Below, one piece after another: positions 8,401-16,065 of a stretch of DNA of 24,622 bases (its first letter is position 1; every line of letters begins with the position of its first letter). The position numbers were made by a program, and so were the translations under genes. The DNA is from Candidatus Poseidonia alphae (lineage in GTDB: Archaea > Thermoplasmatota > Poseidoniia > Poseidoniales > Poseidoniaceae): assembly GCA_002505405.1 (NCBI GenBank), contig DAVD01000025.1, positions 52,512-77,133 of the forward strand. The letters are read 5' to 3'. Under the pieces are notes generated by a model. That model ran no database searches and had not been told where the DNA came from. It worked only from the letters and a program-made list of their open reading frames with translations.

Positions 8401-9424
8401 TGCCGGTGGAACTATAACATTGCTTGGAGATACTGCAACTGCAAAGCCAGGCTCTTCTGTTTCTGGAAACATCATATTGACCAATACAGGTTCAGGTGAA
8501 GACACGTTTACACTGAGTTCTATCGGAGAGGACTGCGGTCTTTCAACCTCGGTTACCCTTTCCCCTGGCGTGTCATCCGAAGCGCTTCCATGGTCTTGTG
8601 CGGTTCCAGAAGGTGCACCTGCTGGACTGAAGAGCATTACGTTCCGGGCCGTGAGTGCAATGCGCAGTAACGTCGTCATCAATCAAGCGGTTGGGTATCA
8701 AGTTGAACCATCATGGCCAAGCGATGCTTTGGTGGCGGTTGGTCTGACTGAAAGCAAGGTCTCGCTCGGCATGGACAGTTCAACGAGTACGGTCATCACG
8801 CTTCAAAATCTGGGGAACATCGAAGTTACCGGTCAATTGGATGCAATAGGAGCCGATACGGGTCTGCTTCGAATGGAATGGATTCGAATGAGCGACGGCG
8901 TCTCCACAAATGAATACACCCTCACGCCAGGGTCGTCCGCAGAATTCAAGCTCAACCTCACGTCCAACGTTGCTCGTTCAGCAACTGCAACGCTTACCGT
9001 CAAGGCTACCTCCCAGGGTGGCAATGTGTTGACCACGGACGAATCGGTTTCAATGGCCGTTCAAATTGAAGGCCCTGCTCTCCCTCCCAACGGGTTGTCA
9101 TTGCCGTTGGGTGTGAGCGTAAGTCAACCGGCTACGCTTACTGCAATGGGTCTTGGCTGGCTCATCGCTTTGCTCGCAGTTCAGTTGTTGCGTCGTTCCC
9201 GAAGGAATGACTCGGAAGGAACAGAAGATGTGGGCGATGAGGATGAAGAGGATGACGAGGTGAAGGACCTTCCAGAACTAGGATTCAATGAATGCCGCCT
9301 TGATGAGGACAACAAAGTCAACTGTCCGGAGTGTGAGGCTCGCCTTGGTGTCCCTCGAGGCAGTCAACCACCGTTTAGGTTTACATGTCCAAAATGCGAC
9401 AATAAGATTCGTGTTGTGGAATGA
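5447..9424 (+). CDS. large membrane-anchored surface protein with Ig-like/NEW3 modules, an SGNH-like domain and a cytoplasmic zinc ribbon
   Basis: A 1325-residue protein exported by an N-terminal signal peptide (MSSRPTRALGFTLLLLLTG, small residues up to about 30). The exterior has about eight beta-sandwich modules of roughly 100 residues, each with a 'PGQ...v.NNG...y' signature (NEW3/APHP/CARDB-like). The second module is interrupted at about residues 195-460 by an Asn/Ser/Thr-rich linker and an SGNH-hydrolase-like domain: YGNS at 223-226 as block I and DGSHPS at 413-418 with His416. A membrane helix follows at about 1229-1250, then an RRSRR stop-transfer, an acidic stretch, and a zinc ribbon with C1293/C1296 and C1314/C1317. 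ATG at 5447 is chosen because it begins the signal peptide. It could act on surface glycans or esters; the zinc ribbon would face the cytoplasm. Confidence 0.85.
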   Translation: MSSRPTRALGFTLLLLLTGLSPLVMTASADPSIHLSVDSSHVILEPGQSTNVTLTINNNGSSIESYNLSIDDSGLATYWDIVAVEATVDNVFPTWSENTTIIVRLGEGATTTDSGSFDITITEPDQNLSSSITVFLSVAPHHQPSLNPVDSSLATTLAGSNLTVNFTAENLGSVSDTFLLDVEVEPDLSGWWANQTNSSNGSNSTGNSSNGTNTTASLSVLMYGNSYTSANSLHTLVEDVVDSAGINGTVDANSGGGMNLGDHRQNIATSGNQWNTSLRGSDWDYVVLQDQSQIPSLPTNDTNWQASKSGAVDISTEVEAEGSETVLFMTWGHRSGESGPQWHQQNISQNYTIMQSRLTDGYLRYAENISAAGNTVWIAPVGLAFKTIHDGVEASGNNASQSGNLFYDLYTSDGSHPSLRGSYLAACVMFSTISGEVCAASNDSTSLPASVKLELQQAADDTVFNQTTGMSFYPWEVSGTSAFGMGASVPPGWNVQWNEDEVAHLAAGAEQTVALSVSVPENAVPDYYGFRLTIGSTNGNVTSSTLLVVQVEAENELSMSFTSHDDQFLPGQTTLTEVNVTNIGNGVLDINWVAGLFSAGLCQVALPAPQNLGVQPGDVVAVPMAITIQASASVGNSCSIMLAMESITQEIVPGSLLAFAIDVDELVDFSLTGPSTTVDLVPGQGVNYEVRINNNGSEEVTYFLDPVQHPNLTTSLVSASGVTVASGEVGVWTVNTNGPAGLLGLLQQEFTVTYGGEVASLSVDINVLEVPELAVTGPTDSRIIVRPGQSVVTPIEVFNSGTSNLELTASLLGLPANINAELSDVTIVLARGDSTTVNLTVSAALSAVASTNPFTITFEDGAIEAVLSIGLIVNDRQEVVINGVENLIYAHPLGEANLTVQVTNLGTASDTYIVELTAVQSNSWFTFSLSHLSFSLDAGETKTLIVSAREANQGALGGVAYSLNVTSTSTGEVGDTFAITVRSVVAGGTITLLGDTATAKPGSSVSGNIILTNTGSGEDTFTLSSIGEDCGLSTSVTLSPGVSSEALPWSCAVPEGAPAGLKSITFRAVSAMRSNVVINQAVGYQVEPSWPSDALVAVGLTESKVSLGMDSSTSTVITLQNLGNIEVTGQLDAIGADTGLLRMEWIRMSDGVSTNEYTLTPGSSAEFKLNLTSNVARSATATLTVKATSQGGNVLTTDESVSMAVQIEGPALPPNGLSLPLGVSVSQPATLTAMGLGWLIALLAVQLLRRSRRNDSEGTEDVGDEDEEDDEVKDLPELGFNECRLDEDNKVNCPECEARLGVPRGSQPPFRFTCPKCDNKIRVVE
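6038..6079 (+). repeat. direct repeat encoding an Asn/Ser/Thr-rich linker
   Basis: TCATCCAACGGA occurs at 6038-6049 and again at 6068-6079. It encodes SSNG-type residues in a linker rich in potential N-glycosylation sequons (NQT, NSS, NGS, NST, NGT), just before the SGNH-like domain. Slippage or duplication of a low-complexity linker is the simplest explanation. Confidence 0.5.
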
Positions 9425-10210
9425 TCACAAACGCTGGGCGATCAGCAAGAATGCGGTGTGGCCAAACGGACCGTTAACCGGGCGCATGCCGCCTTTTGAT
9501 GCTCTCCCCCACTGGCGTTCCATCAACTCACCAGCCCATTCAACATTCAGTCCTGCTTCTTCACAAGCCTCCCATGCTCGTTCAAGTTGCTGAGTCACTG
9601 GACAATAACAGGCTATACGTCCGCCAACAGCCAGCATAGAGGCTACTGCAGCTATTGCGGGGGGGTGGTCCGGAAGGTCCAACACGATGGCTTCAAAGGA
9701 TTCACAGTGGGACTGAATCGTATCGGTTACAGTTTCAATCGTACCCTCTATGTGATGATGATCGGGAAACTCGGCCCAACTTTCTCGTGCTCTGCGTAAA
9801 TTTTCAAGGCCAATTTCTGCGTGTTCTGCACGTGGCTCGACCGTGATATGAGTTCCGCTCCCCCCGAGTGCTCTTGCGAGATGAAGGGACAATCCGGCGC
9901 TCCCAATTCCTGCTTCAAGAACACGGTCTCCAGAGCCGATGCCCAATCGAGCCGTGAACCAACCAGCATCTTTTGAACTGATGGTTTGAGCCCTGCGTAA
10001 CATTCCTTTGTTAAGTTCGGGTAGACGGGTGGGCATTCTCGTGAGCAACTTTTGACCGATTCCTACTTGCTCACCGATGGCTACCGGTGAAATGATTTCC
10101 AGCGGGTCAAAGACGCCGAGTCCTTTGATTTTACGAGAGCCTGAGGTCATCTCAACAACATGGACTTTCCCATCTTCTTCCACAAGTACAGCCCATGCCT
10201 CATTGGTCAT
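9425..10210 (-). CDS. tRNA (adenine-N1)-methyltransferase, TrmI-like
   Basis: A class I SAM-dependent methyltransferase of 261 residues, close to archaeal TrmI, which makes m1A at position 57/58 of tRNA. Residues 1-60 form the N-terminal beta domain. The linker LRRAQTISSKDAGWF (71-85) matches the family's 'RRTQ.iypkD' element. SAM-binding motif I is VLEAGIGSAG (97-106), with an acidic residue after the next strand (E125). LDLPDHP at 178-184 matches the LDLPxPW motif, and RPVNGPFGHTAFL at 243-255 is the family's C-terminal GHT block. It starts at ATG 10210, with AAGAAGAAGG upstream as a weak ribosome-binding site. Its TGA abuts the TGA of the convergent surface-protein gene with no bases between. 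Confidence 0.85.
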   Translation of the reverse strand: MTNEAWAVLVEEDGKVHVVEMTSGSRKIKGLGVFDPLEIISPVAIGEQVGIGQKLLTRMPTRLPELNKGMLRRAQTISSKDAGWFTARLGIGSGDRVLEAGIGSAGLSLHLARALGGSGTHITVEPRAEHAEIGLENLRRARESWAEFPDHHHIEGTIETVTDTIQSHCESFEAIVLDLPDHPPAIAAVASMLAVGGRIACYCPVTQQLERAWEACEEAGLNVEWAGELMERQWGRASKGGMRPVNGPFGHTAFLLIAQRL

Positions 10211-10253
10211 GTTTTCGCGACCTTCTTCTTGTCCTTAAAGTTACAAGAGATGA

Positions 10254-10268
10254 ATTAAAAATTTATGA
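10254..10268 (-). promoter_or_regulatory. TATA-like promoter element of the TrmI-like gene
   Basis: The minus strand reads ATAAATTTTTAA, an AT-rich stretch whose centre lies about 50 nt upstream of the ATG at 10210. A start site 25 nt downstream would leave a leader of about 20-25 nt that includes the purine-rich AAGAAGAAGG. Called from composition and distance only. Confidence 0.4.
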
Positions 10269-10315
10269 TATTGTAACATTCCTTGAACGCCCTTTTTTTG
10301 ACATTAAAGCGGGTG

Positions 10316-10325
10316 TTTCATATAC
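10316..10325 (+). promoter_or_regulatory. TATA box for a leaderless transcript
   Basis: TTTCATATAC is centred about 25 nt upstream of the ATG at 10347, the distance from an archaeal TATA box to its start site. No Shine-Dalgarno lies in between. The surface-protein mRNA is therefore probably leaderless. Confidence 0.6.
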
Positions 10326-10346
10326 TGTCCGGAACTTCGTAACATT

Positions 10347-13300
10347 ATGAAAGGAACCGTTCGCACCATGGCCTTCTCAATCGTCCTGCTGTTTTTCATC
10401 AGTACCATGACTGGATTGACAACAGATTTGAACCCTCTTGAACAACAACAATCGCTGGATGAAGAGCCTGTGGTTTACAGCGCTGCAACCTCTCCCGGTC
10501 ACGTTGTGTTCGCACAATACATCTCGTCAGACAATTGCCCACACTGCTACAAAGCGGGTGGCGGCTCTGCAGCTCATCACAAACTCAAGGTCGACTTCCC
10601 TGACGAGTATGTTTACGTTACATACATGTCAGCCTCCTACGGCTCTACCAACTCCGCACGTGCTGGTAACGTCGCTCCATACTCGTGGCAGTGGCCTACT
10701 GGCGGCGCACCTGATGCATATTTCGGGGACCGTACAGACATCCGTCAGTCTGGTGCATCATCAAACTATGACTCCTATGATGACGAATTTTCCGCCGGAG
10801 GTGGAATGCACACCTCTACCAACGATTATGGTATGACCGCTGCAATATCTGCTAACGGTGGTACATTTGACATTGATATCTCATACAAGTACACCGGCTC
10901 GGGCTCGGCCGCATCAAACATGAAACTCTATGCAGCCATCGTTGAAGAAGAATGCACGACCTACACTTACTCGAGCAGCGGTAGTGCACTCCCGCACGGC
11001 TACAATTGCTGGATGGGTTGGCTCACATCAGGTGATACTTACAAGACAAAGAGTACCGGTTCAGGATCTGCTTTTGCGAGCGTATCTCCTACCTCCAGCC
11101 AACAATCACTCTCTTGGACCAGCGTCCCTACCAGCCTGATTGCAGGTGGAACCTCAAACGCAGTTGTTGTTGCCGCCCTCATCAGCGGAAATCAAATCAG
11201 CGTTGGCGGCAACAGCCCCCACGTTTATCATGCCATTGATTCGACCATGGGTCCTAAGATGGACATCGGCATCACTGACTTTTCAGTGGCCAATTCCATG
11301 GGTGACCCCACTTACATGACCGGAGACATCGTCACCTTGAGTGCTGATGTCAAAAACACCGGTGATTTGGACTACACAGACGGTGGACAGGTTGAATTTT
11401 ACTACAAAAACGGTGTTTCAACAACCGTTATTGATTCTGCATCTGTCCCATCGTTGAACGTTGCACAGGGGTCGTCGTACCTCTCGGCAACTGCTGACTT
11501 TGACACATCATCCCTTCCAAGCAATGCCTGGAAGACTACCTTTGGTAGCCGTTTAGTGAGCCTCACAGGAGACATGGCTGCGAGCAACAACATGCAGGAA
11601 ACACAACTCGACCATGACCGCCCACCACTCGCCAAGAAGGCACAAGTGATTGACACCAACGTCGTAGAGCGAGGCAGTCACTTGACGGTTCTCGCCAAGG
11701 GAAGCGCCGACGACAACATTGACACCATCGATTCCATGACCTTCGAAATAGAAGTTTCGCCGACTGGATTGAGTCAGTGGGATGCCAGCATTGTCACTGG
11801 AGGCGACTCGATCGTCTACCGTGACACTCCCAACGAGGGACGCCAATACGTGATTTCTCCAACATTGGACATGCCAGCAGGTGTGTATGATATCCGGTCG
11901 CGAACCTTGGATGCACGTGGACAGACGAGCGCCTGGGCAGTCTCAACAGGGTCGGATGGATTCGAACTCGCGAACGGTGAGCCAACCGTTGTTGCGGACC
12001 CAGTCCCGACGGTGATGTGCGACATCCCAACAAAGGTAAGCATGATTGGACACATTTCCGACCCGGAAACGCCGCTTTCACAACTGATCGTTACTTCCAG
12101 CAGTCCTAATTTCGTAGCATGGCATGCCGCAACCCAAGAAGTGGAAGTCCTTTTCCCCTACGATAACGGATGTCCTCTAGGCCAAAAGGGAATTGAAGTC
12201 GTTGTTGATGATGGCGGAGATTACTCCGATACAGGCATCACACCCTACGGTACTCTTTTGTTCAACGTGATTGAAAACGGTCAACCACGATGGTCTGGAC
12301 TCCCTCTACAACTCATTGATGAAGCCGGAACTGGCTCGTTGATGCTCAATCAATATGTGTCAGACACGGATTCAAACGGCGCCACTGTAAACGCCGCAGG
12401 CCTTGACATTCAGGTCATGTCTCACACCAACCCTGATGCATTTGTCATTGAACTTGTTGAAACATCAACCGGTGTAACGCTCAACTTCTTTACGGTTGAT
12501 GATGATAAGACTGGAGAAACCATTGTGACTCTACGTGCTAGCGACGGAGAACAATTCTCCGACCAAACAATCACCATCCGTATCAACCCGGTCAACGACG
12601 CACCACGAATTGACCTTACCGATATTGAAGACTTCCAACTCAAGCGTGGAAAGCAGATGGTCATCAATCTCAAGACACGAATGACTGATATCGACAGTCC
12701 TGCAGAACAAGCGTTCATCACAGTAACGCCATCAGAGCCGGGTGCTGCTCGGTACAACATTCTTGACGGAAACATGATTCTGAACTTTGATGAAACAGGT
12801 GAACAAACTGTAACGATTGCAGCTACCGATGGATTTGCAACAAACGTTTACACCATGACGGTTGATGTATTCGATGCATATCCATTTACGCTCTCAACTG
12901 AAGACGATGGTAGCGGTTTAATGTTCATCAGTTTGGAGGACACCTATGTCGGCCAAACACCAACTGCTACAATGATCCTTACCGATTCCGCACCAGTTTT
13001 CACTACAATTGATCTCACATGGAACCTTTGCAGTGACTTAACCGGCACCTGTGAAGGTCTACGTGAAACCTCACTCAATGTTGCAAAGTCGAACGTCGGA
13101 TGGTCAGAAGAACTTGACATCAAGTCAATCTTTAACGAAAATGATCTGGCTCGCCCAACCGGTTCAAAATATATGGACTATTACAAAATCGAAATCTCTG
13201 GCGTTAGCGATAGCGGCGATGAATACCGAAGTTTGGACGGTGGGATGAAGTTCACCATCACGGAAAATCTGCCTGCCCCTGGCGACATGAGTGACGAAAT

Positions 13301-13853
13301 GTTAACCGATTATGTTGCTGAATTGACCTCTCAAATTGAACTCCTAGAGGCGTCCATTGATTCAGAAGATGGCGACGTTGAATCCATGGAAGCAGAACTC
13401 GCTGAACTCAACATAGCATTCGAACTCGCATGCGAGGCCAACAAGACGAATTGTCCAACAGATGATGTCAAGAGCGCTAATGATTCTGGAGAGTCCAGTC
13501 TTGATACCAATCTCATCATCATGGTCATCGGTGTACTCATCGTCGCATCTCTCCTAGGATTGATGTTCATACGAGGCGGTAGGGATGAAGTCATCGAGAC
13601 CAAATGGAACGAAGCATCGCTTCCTGCCCACGATGCGATTGCAAATTCGATGTATGGTGGAGCCCAAGAGATCTTCCAACAACCTGTTGCAGCCTATGTG
13701 GCTCCAACTGCTGTGGCTCAACCGGTCGTCATTCCCGCTCCAGCGCCAATGGCGGGTCCACCGTTGCCTCCAGGCGGCCTTCCAGCAGGATGGACCATGG
13801 AACAATGGACGTATTACGGCCAACAATATCTTGACCAGATGAATCAATATTGA
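10347..13853 (+). CDS. large membrane-anchored surface protein with an N-terminal CPHC thioredoxin-like domain
   Basis: A 1168-residue exported protein. The signal peptide covers about residues 1-24 (MAFSIVLLFFISTMTG core). Residues 48-160 look like a thioredoxin fold: a strand VVFAQYIS is followed by CPHC (C64, C67), the motif of DsbA-type oxidoreductases. A CARDB-like module follows at about 308-425, then further beta-sandwich modules, including a cadherin-like one ending in PVNDAP (749-753). A coiled coil is likely at about 985-1030. One membrane helix spans 1056-1075, then a cytoplasmic tail rich in Ala and Pro ending in GWTMEQWTYYGQQYL. The ATG is well placed by an upstream TATA box. A role in disulfide exchange at the cell surface is inferred from CPHC only; structural adhesion is the alternative. 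Confidence 0.85.
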   Translation: MKGTVRTMAFSIVLLFFISTMTGLTTDLNPLEQQQSLDEEPVVYSAATSPGHVVFAQYISSDNCPHCYKAGGGSAAHHKLKVDFPDEYVYVTYMSASYGSTNSARAGNVAPYSWQWPTGGAPDAYFGDRTDIRQSGASSNYDSYDDEFSAGGGMHTSTNDYGMTAAISANGGTFDIDISYKYTGSGSAASNMKLYAAIVEEECTTYTYSSSGSALPHGYNCWMGWLTSGDTYKTKSTGSGSAFASVSPTSSQQSLSWTSVPTSLIAGGTSNAVVVAALISGNQISVGGNSPHVYHAIDSTMGPKMDIGITDFSVANSMGDPTYMTGDIVTLSADVKNTGDLDYTDGGQVEFYYKNGVSTTVIDSASVPSLNVAQGSSYLSATADFDTSSLPSNAWKTTFGSRLVSLTGDMAASNNMQETQLDHDRPPLAKKAQVIDTNVVERGSHLTVLAKGSADDNIDTIDSMTFEIEVSPTGLSQWDASIVTGGDSIVYRDTPNEGRQYVISPTLDMPAGVYDIRSRTLDARGQTSAWAVSTGSDGFELANGEPTVVADPVPTVMCDIPTKVSMIGHISDPETPLSQLIVTSSSPNFVAWHAATQEVEVLFPYDNGCPLGQKGIEVVVDDGGDYSDTGITPYGTLLFNVIENGQPRWSGLPLQLIDEAGTGSLMLNQYVSDTDSNGATVNAAGLDIQVMSHTNPDAFVIELVETSTGVTLNFFTVDDDKTGETIVTLRASDGEQFSDQTITIRINPVNDAPRIDLTDIEDFQLKRGKQMVINLKTRMTDIDSPAEQAFITVTPSEPGAARYNILDGNMILNFDETGEQTVTIAATDGFATNVYTMTVDVFDAYPFTLSTEDDGSGLMFISLEDTYVGQTPTATMILTDSAPVFTTIDLTWNLCSDLTGTCEGLRETSLNVAKSNVGWSEELDIKSIFNENDLARPTGSKYMDYYKIEISGVSDSGDEYRSLDGGMKFTITENLPAPGDMSDEMLTDYVAELTSQIELLEASIDSEDGDVESMEAELAELNIAFELACEANKTNCPTDDVKSANDSGESSLDTNLIIMVIGVLIVASLLGLMFIRGGRDEVIETKWNEASLPAHDAIANSMYGGAQEIFQQPVAAYVAPTAVAQPVVIPAPAPMAGPPLPPGGLPAGWTMEQWTYYGQQYLDQMNQY

Positions 13854-13860
13854 TTGCATC

Positions 13861-13866
13861 TTTTTA
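13861..13866 (+). terminator. T-rich downstream element, possible archaeal terminator
   Basis: A short T run (TTTTTA) lies 8 nt after the stop of the surface-protein gene. Archaeal RNA polymerase can terminate at such runs without a hairpin. At only five Ts it is weak, and the same bases could instead be a TATA-like element for lonB. Confidence 0.3.
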
Positions 13867-13916
13867 TCGGGTAAGAATTTCTAGCCTAAAGCATACCCCT
13901 AAAGGGAAGCACAACT

Positions 13917-13925
13917 GAGGTGAGG
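13917..13925 (+). promoter_or_regulatory. Shine-Dalgarno of lonB
   Basis: GAGGTGAGG ends 2 nt before the ATG at 13928 and contains the GGTGA core used elsewhere in the window. It fixes the lonB start. Confidence 0.7.
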
Positions 13926-13927
13926 AT

Positions 13928-15982
13928 ATGGCTGACGAAGACACTCTAGAAACAGCGGCGCCCGCCGCTGAAGAGGATGTTGTTGAAACTCCTGATGAAG
14001 AGGTCACAATTTGGGCCCCTGAAGCAGGCGGTACAGATGAGGTACTGAACTCATCCGTTGGAGATTGGATTTCCACAGTTGATTTCGAATCCACCTCGGA
14101 CGTGCCCATCCCTGAGCGGCTTGTTGACCAAGTCATCGGGCAAGAAGCAGGTTCTGTCGTCATCAAGAAAGCAGCAGAACAACGCCGTCACATGCTGATG
14201 ATAGGGGACCCCGGAACAGGGAAGTCCATGCTGGCTCGCTCGATGACGGATTTACTACCACGAGATGCGCTCGAAGATGTCCTCGTCTATCCTAACGAAG
14301 AAGATGAAAACGTCCCACGAGTCCGCACGGTTCCGTCAGGCCGTGCAGATCGCATTGTCAAAGTCCAAAAAGAAGCCATCCGCCAACAACGTGAGAAATC
14401 ACAGAAGATGTTGTTTATTGCTTTTGCAGCAATTGGTTTCTTGATCTTAATTGCAGCCCTTCAGTCCGGAGATTTGTTCACCCTCCTTTTCGGAGGTTTC
14501 CTTCTTGTGTTTGGATACATGTTCATTCGTAGCCGACTCGGTTCGGTCGACAACAGCCGTATCCCGAAAGTACTCGTGAAGCACGAGCCAAACGCCCTTC
14601 CATCCTTCATTGATGCGACCGCAACGCTTTCTGGCTCTTTACTCGGAGACGTTCGTCACGACCCGTTCCAATCAGGTGGTATGGAAACCCCTGCTCACGA
14701 CCGAGTTGAACCAGGTGCGATTCACCGAGCACACAAGGGTGTTCTCTACATCGACGAGATCAACCTCCTGCGTCTTGAGGAACAGCAAGCTCTACTCACA
14801 GCAATGCAAGAGCGTGCATTCCCTATTTCGGGCCGCTCCGAGCGTTCATCCGGAGCCTTGACCAAAACGGAACCCGTTCCCTGTGACTTTATCCTCATCG
14901 CTGCGGGTAACCTTGACGCGATACAAGGAATGCACCCCGCGCTCCGAAGCCGTATTCGTGGCTATGGATACGAAGTCTACGTGAATTCTGAGATGCCCGA
15001 TACCTCCAGGAATCGTCGCCGCTTGATCCGATTTATCGCTCAAGAAGTTCGTCGCGACTTGGATACCGTCCGAGAAATCCCTCACTTCGACAAAAGTGCA
15101 GTCGCCATAATTTTGCGAGAAGCTCAGCGCAGGGCTGGTCGCCGTGGAAAACTGTCCCTTCGTCTTCGCGAACTTGGCGGACTTGTGAGAATCGCTGGCG
15201 ACCTCGCTGTTGAAGCCGGTGCCCCACTTACTACCGCAGAACATGTTCTGGGAGCGCGTAATATTGCAAAACCCCTTGAACAACAAGTTGCAGACCGAAT
15301 GATCGAGCGCCGTCAGGATTACGCAATGCTGGTCAATACCGGCGAGCGAATCGGCCGAGTCAACGGTCTAGCGGTTCTTGGAGCCAATTCTGGACTTTCA
15401 GATTTCAGTGGAATTATGCTGCCGGTTGAAGCACTGGTCACTCCATCCCTTGGTGGTGGAGGTAAAATCCACGCTACTGGAGGGCTTTCTGACCTTGCAA
15501 AGGAAAGCGTCACGAACGTCAGTGCAGTCATCAAGAAGCTCACTGGGAAGGATATTTCCGATTATGATATCCACATTCAATTCGTTGACACTCACGGTGT
15601 CGACGGAGATTCTGCTTCCATCACCATTGCAACTGCTATTATCTCAGCATTGGAAAACATACCGATTCGCCAAAATTTAGCAATGACCGGATCGCTATCG
15701 GTTCGTGGAGAAGTTCTTCCTATTGGTGGAGTCACCGCCAAGATCGAGGCAGCAGCTCGCTCAGGTGTGAAAACCATCGTCGTGCCCCGAGCCAATATGC
15801 AAGATGTTCTTCTTGATGAGCGATTCGAAACCATGGTTGAGGTCGTCCCCGTTGATACCTTGGATGAAGTCATGAAGTATGCACTGATTAAGCATGAGCA
15901 AAAGGCAGGACTCGTGGAACGTTTGGAAGCAGTGATTGACCGTCTTACCCCAGAGGTTCAATCCAAGATTTCGCTCGTTTAA
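13928..15982 (+). CDS. lonB: ATP-dependent protease LonB, membrane-anchored archaeal type
   Basis: A 684-residue AAA+ protease that unfolds and degrades misfolded and regulatory proteins at the inner face of the membrane. The acidic N-terminus (1-65) is followed by Walker A GDPGTGKS at 93-100. The archaeal insertion between Walker A and B holds two membrane helices (about 161-178 and 182-200). Walker B is VLYIDE at 272-277. The C-terminal protease domain has the Ser/Lys dyad: S562 in DGDSAS and K605 in GGVTAK. The 43-residue spacing equals that in E. coli Lon (Ser679/Lys722). There is no bacterial LAN domain, which separates LonB from LonA. The start is supported by GAGGTGAGG. All catalytic residues are intact. 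Confidence 0.96.
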   Translation: MADEDTLETAAPAAEEDVVETPDEEVTIWAPEAGGTDEVLNSSVGDWISTVDFESTSDVPIPERLVDQVIGQEAGSVVIKKAAEQRRHMLMIGDPGTGKSMLARSMTDLLPRDALEDVLVYPNEEDENVPRVRTVPSGRADRIVKVQKEAIRQQREKSQKMLFIAFAAIGFLILIAALQSGDLFTLLFGGFLLVFGYMFIRSRLGSVDNSRIPKVLVKHEPNALPSFIDATATLSGSLLGDVRHDPFQSGGMETPAHDRVEPGAIHRAHKGVLYIDEINLLRLEEQQALLTAMQERAFPISGRSERSSGALTKTEPVPCDFILIAAGNLDAIQGMHPALRSRIRGYGYEVYVNSEMPDTSRNRRRLIRFIAQEVRRDLDTVREIPHFDKSAVAIILREAQRRAGRRGKLSLRLRELGGLVRIAGDLAVEAGAPLTTAEHVLGARNIAKPLEQQVADRMIERRQDYAMLVNTGERIGRVNGLAVLGANSGLSDFSGIMLPVEALVTPSLGGGGKIHATGGLSDLAKESVTNVSAVIKKLTGKDISDYDIHIQFVDTHGVDGDSASITIATAIISALENIPIRQNLAMTGSLSVRGEVLPIGGVTAKIEAAARSGVKTIVVPRANMQDVLLDERFETMVEVVPVDTLDEVMKYALIKHEQKAGLVERLEAVIDRLTPEVQSKISLV

Positions 15983-16056
15983 TCACCAACCCAAACCAGT
16001 CAAGTTGTCCAAATACAGTGGTGGACTACAAAAACAAGACATGTGTGGCTGAGTAC

Positions 16057-16061
16057 GGTGA
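16057..16061 (+). promoter_or_regulatory. Shine-Dalgarno deciding the MFS start
   Basis: GGTGA ends 4 nt before the ATG at 16066. It favours this ATG over the in-frame GTG at 16018, which has no such signal. Confidence 0.55.
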
Positions 16062-16065
16062 GTTG

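Noticed and set aside
10273..10346. GTAACATT repeated 66 bp apart upstream of the second surface protein
   Set aside because: Only 8 bp in an AT-rich gap; not distinguishable from chance.
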